Positions 6,258-6,321 of a stretch of DNA of 6,321 bases are shown here, one piece after another. The stretch's first letter is position 1. Each line of letters begins with the position of its first letter. The stretch is from NCBI GenBank assembly GCA_030597775.1, contig JAUVRF010000114.1:1-6321 (forward strand). Direction: 5' to 3'. Position numbers and translations under genes: made by a program. Origin of the DNA: Methanobacteriota archaeon (GTDB taxonomy: Archaea > Thermoplasmatota > DTKX01 > GCA-020343715). The notes under the pieces were generated by a model that saw only the letters and a list, made by a program, of their open reading frames with translations, made no database searches and had not been told where the DNA came from.

Positions 6258-6321
6258 ATGGTTGCTATGAGGGACAAGAAAGGGAACCGGGTTTTCAAGC
6301 CGAGGTTCTCACACAAGGACC
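6258..6321 (+). CDS. Start of an unidentified gene, cut by the right edge
   Basis: The frame from ATG 6258 is open for 21 codons to the end of the window and begins MVAMRDKKGN. It is basic, with many Lys and Arg and few hydrophobic residues, so it has no signal peptide or membrane start. From the tenth base on, codons mostly end in G or C, as in the neighbouring real genes, which supports coding. A likely TATA box lies upstream at 6169-6183. GAGG at 6243-6246 could serve as a ribosome-binding site 11 bases before the ATG. The ATG at 6267 is an alternative start. The visible part is too short to assign a family. Confidence 0.45.
   Translation, partial: MVAMRDKKGNRVFKPRFSHKD

Noticed and set aside
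6091..6321. A tRNA or other small RNA gene downstream of top6A
   Set aside because: I looked for a cloverleaf around the GGTTC-like sequences on both strands and found no matching acceptor, anticodon and T arms. The last 64 bases look coding instead.

Overview
The window carries archaeal chromosomal DNA. The diagnostic evidence is a complete pair of genes for DNA topoisomerase VI (top6B then top6A), a type IIB enzyme that is typical of archaea and rare in bacteria. The coding DNA is GC-rich with G/C-ending codons, and ribosome-binding sites match the archaeal 16S rRNA tail (GGAGGTGA before top6A). The Top6B N-terminus, the C-terminal Ig-like domain and the large cadherin-like secreted protein suggest a euryarchaeal lineage in the broad sense. 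A Thermoplasmatota/Methanomassiliicoccales-like genome is my best guess, but this is inference and was not searched.

Layout. Positions 1-2380, minus strand: the 5' part of one large gene that runs off the left edge, encoding a Sec-exported, probably glycosylated surface protein. It has three PPC-like beta domains followed by cadherin-like repeats. Positions 2381-2548: a 168-bp divergent intergenic region with two inverted repeats that share the same GCCAG-N19-CTGGC geometry. Positions 2549-4987, plus strand: top6B, with an unusually long acidic C-terminal tail containing 18 Glu-Pro dipeptides. Positions 4984-6090, plus strand: top6A, starting at a TTG that overlaps the top6B stop. Positions 6091-6257: non-coding, with an AT-rich island containing a likely TATA box. 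Positions 6258-6321: the probable first 21 codons of another plus-strand gene, cut by the right edge.

How the genes work together. Top6B (ATPase and clamp) and Top6A (Spo11-like DNA cleavage subunit) form the A2B2 heterotetramer that passes one DNA duplex through another and relaxes supercoils or decatenates chromosomes. The overlap of 4 bases and the strong internal ribosome-binding site indicate coupled translation. The divergent surface-protein gene has no evident functional link to topoisomerase VI beyond sharing the intergenic region.

I found no complete undescribed system. The points most worth a second look are the long Glu-Pro-rich tail of Top6B and the phased tandem dyads in front of it.
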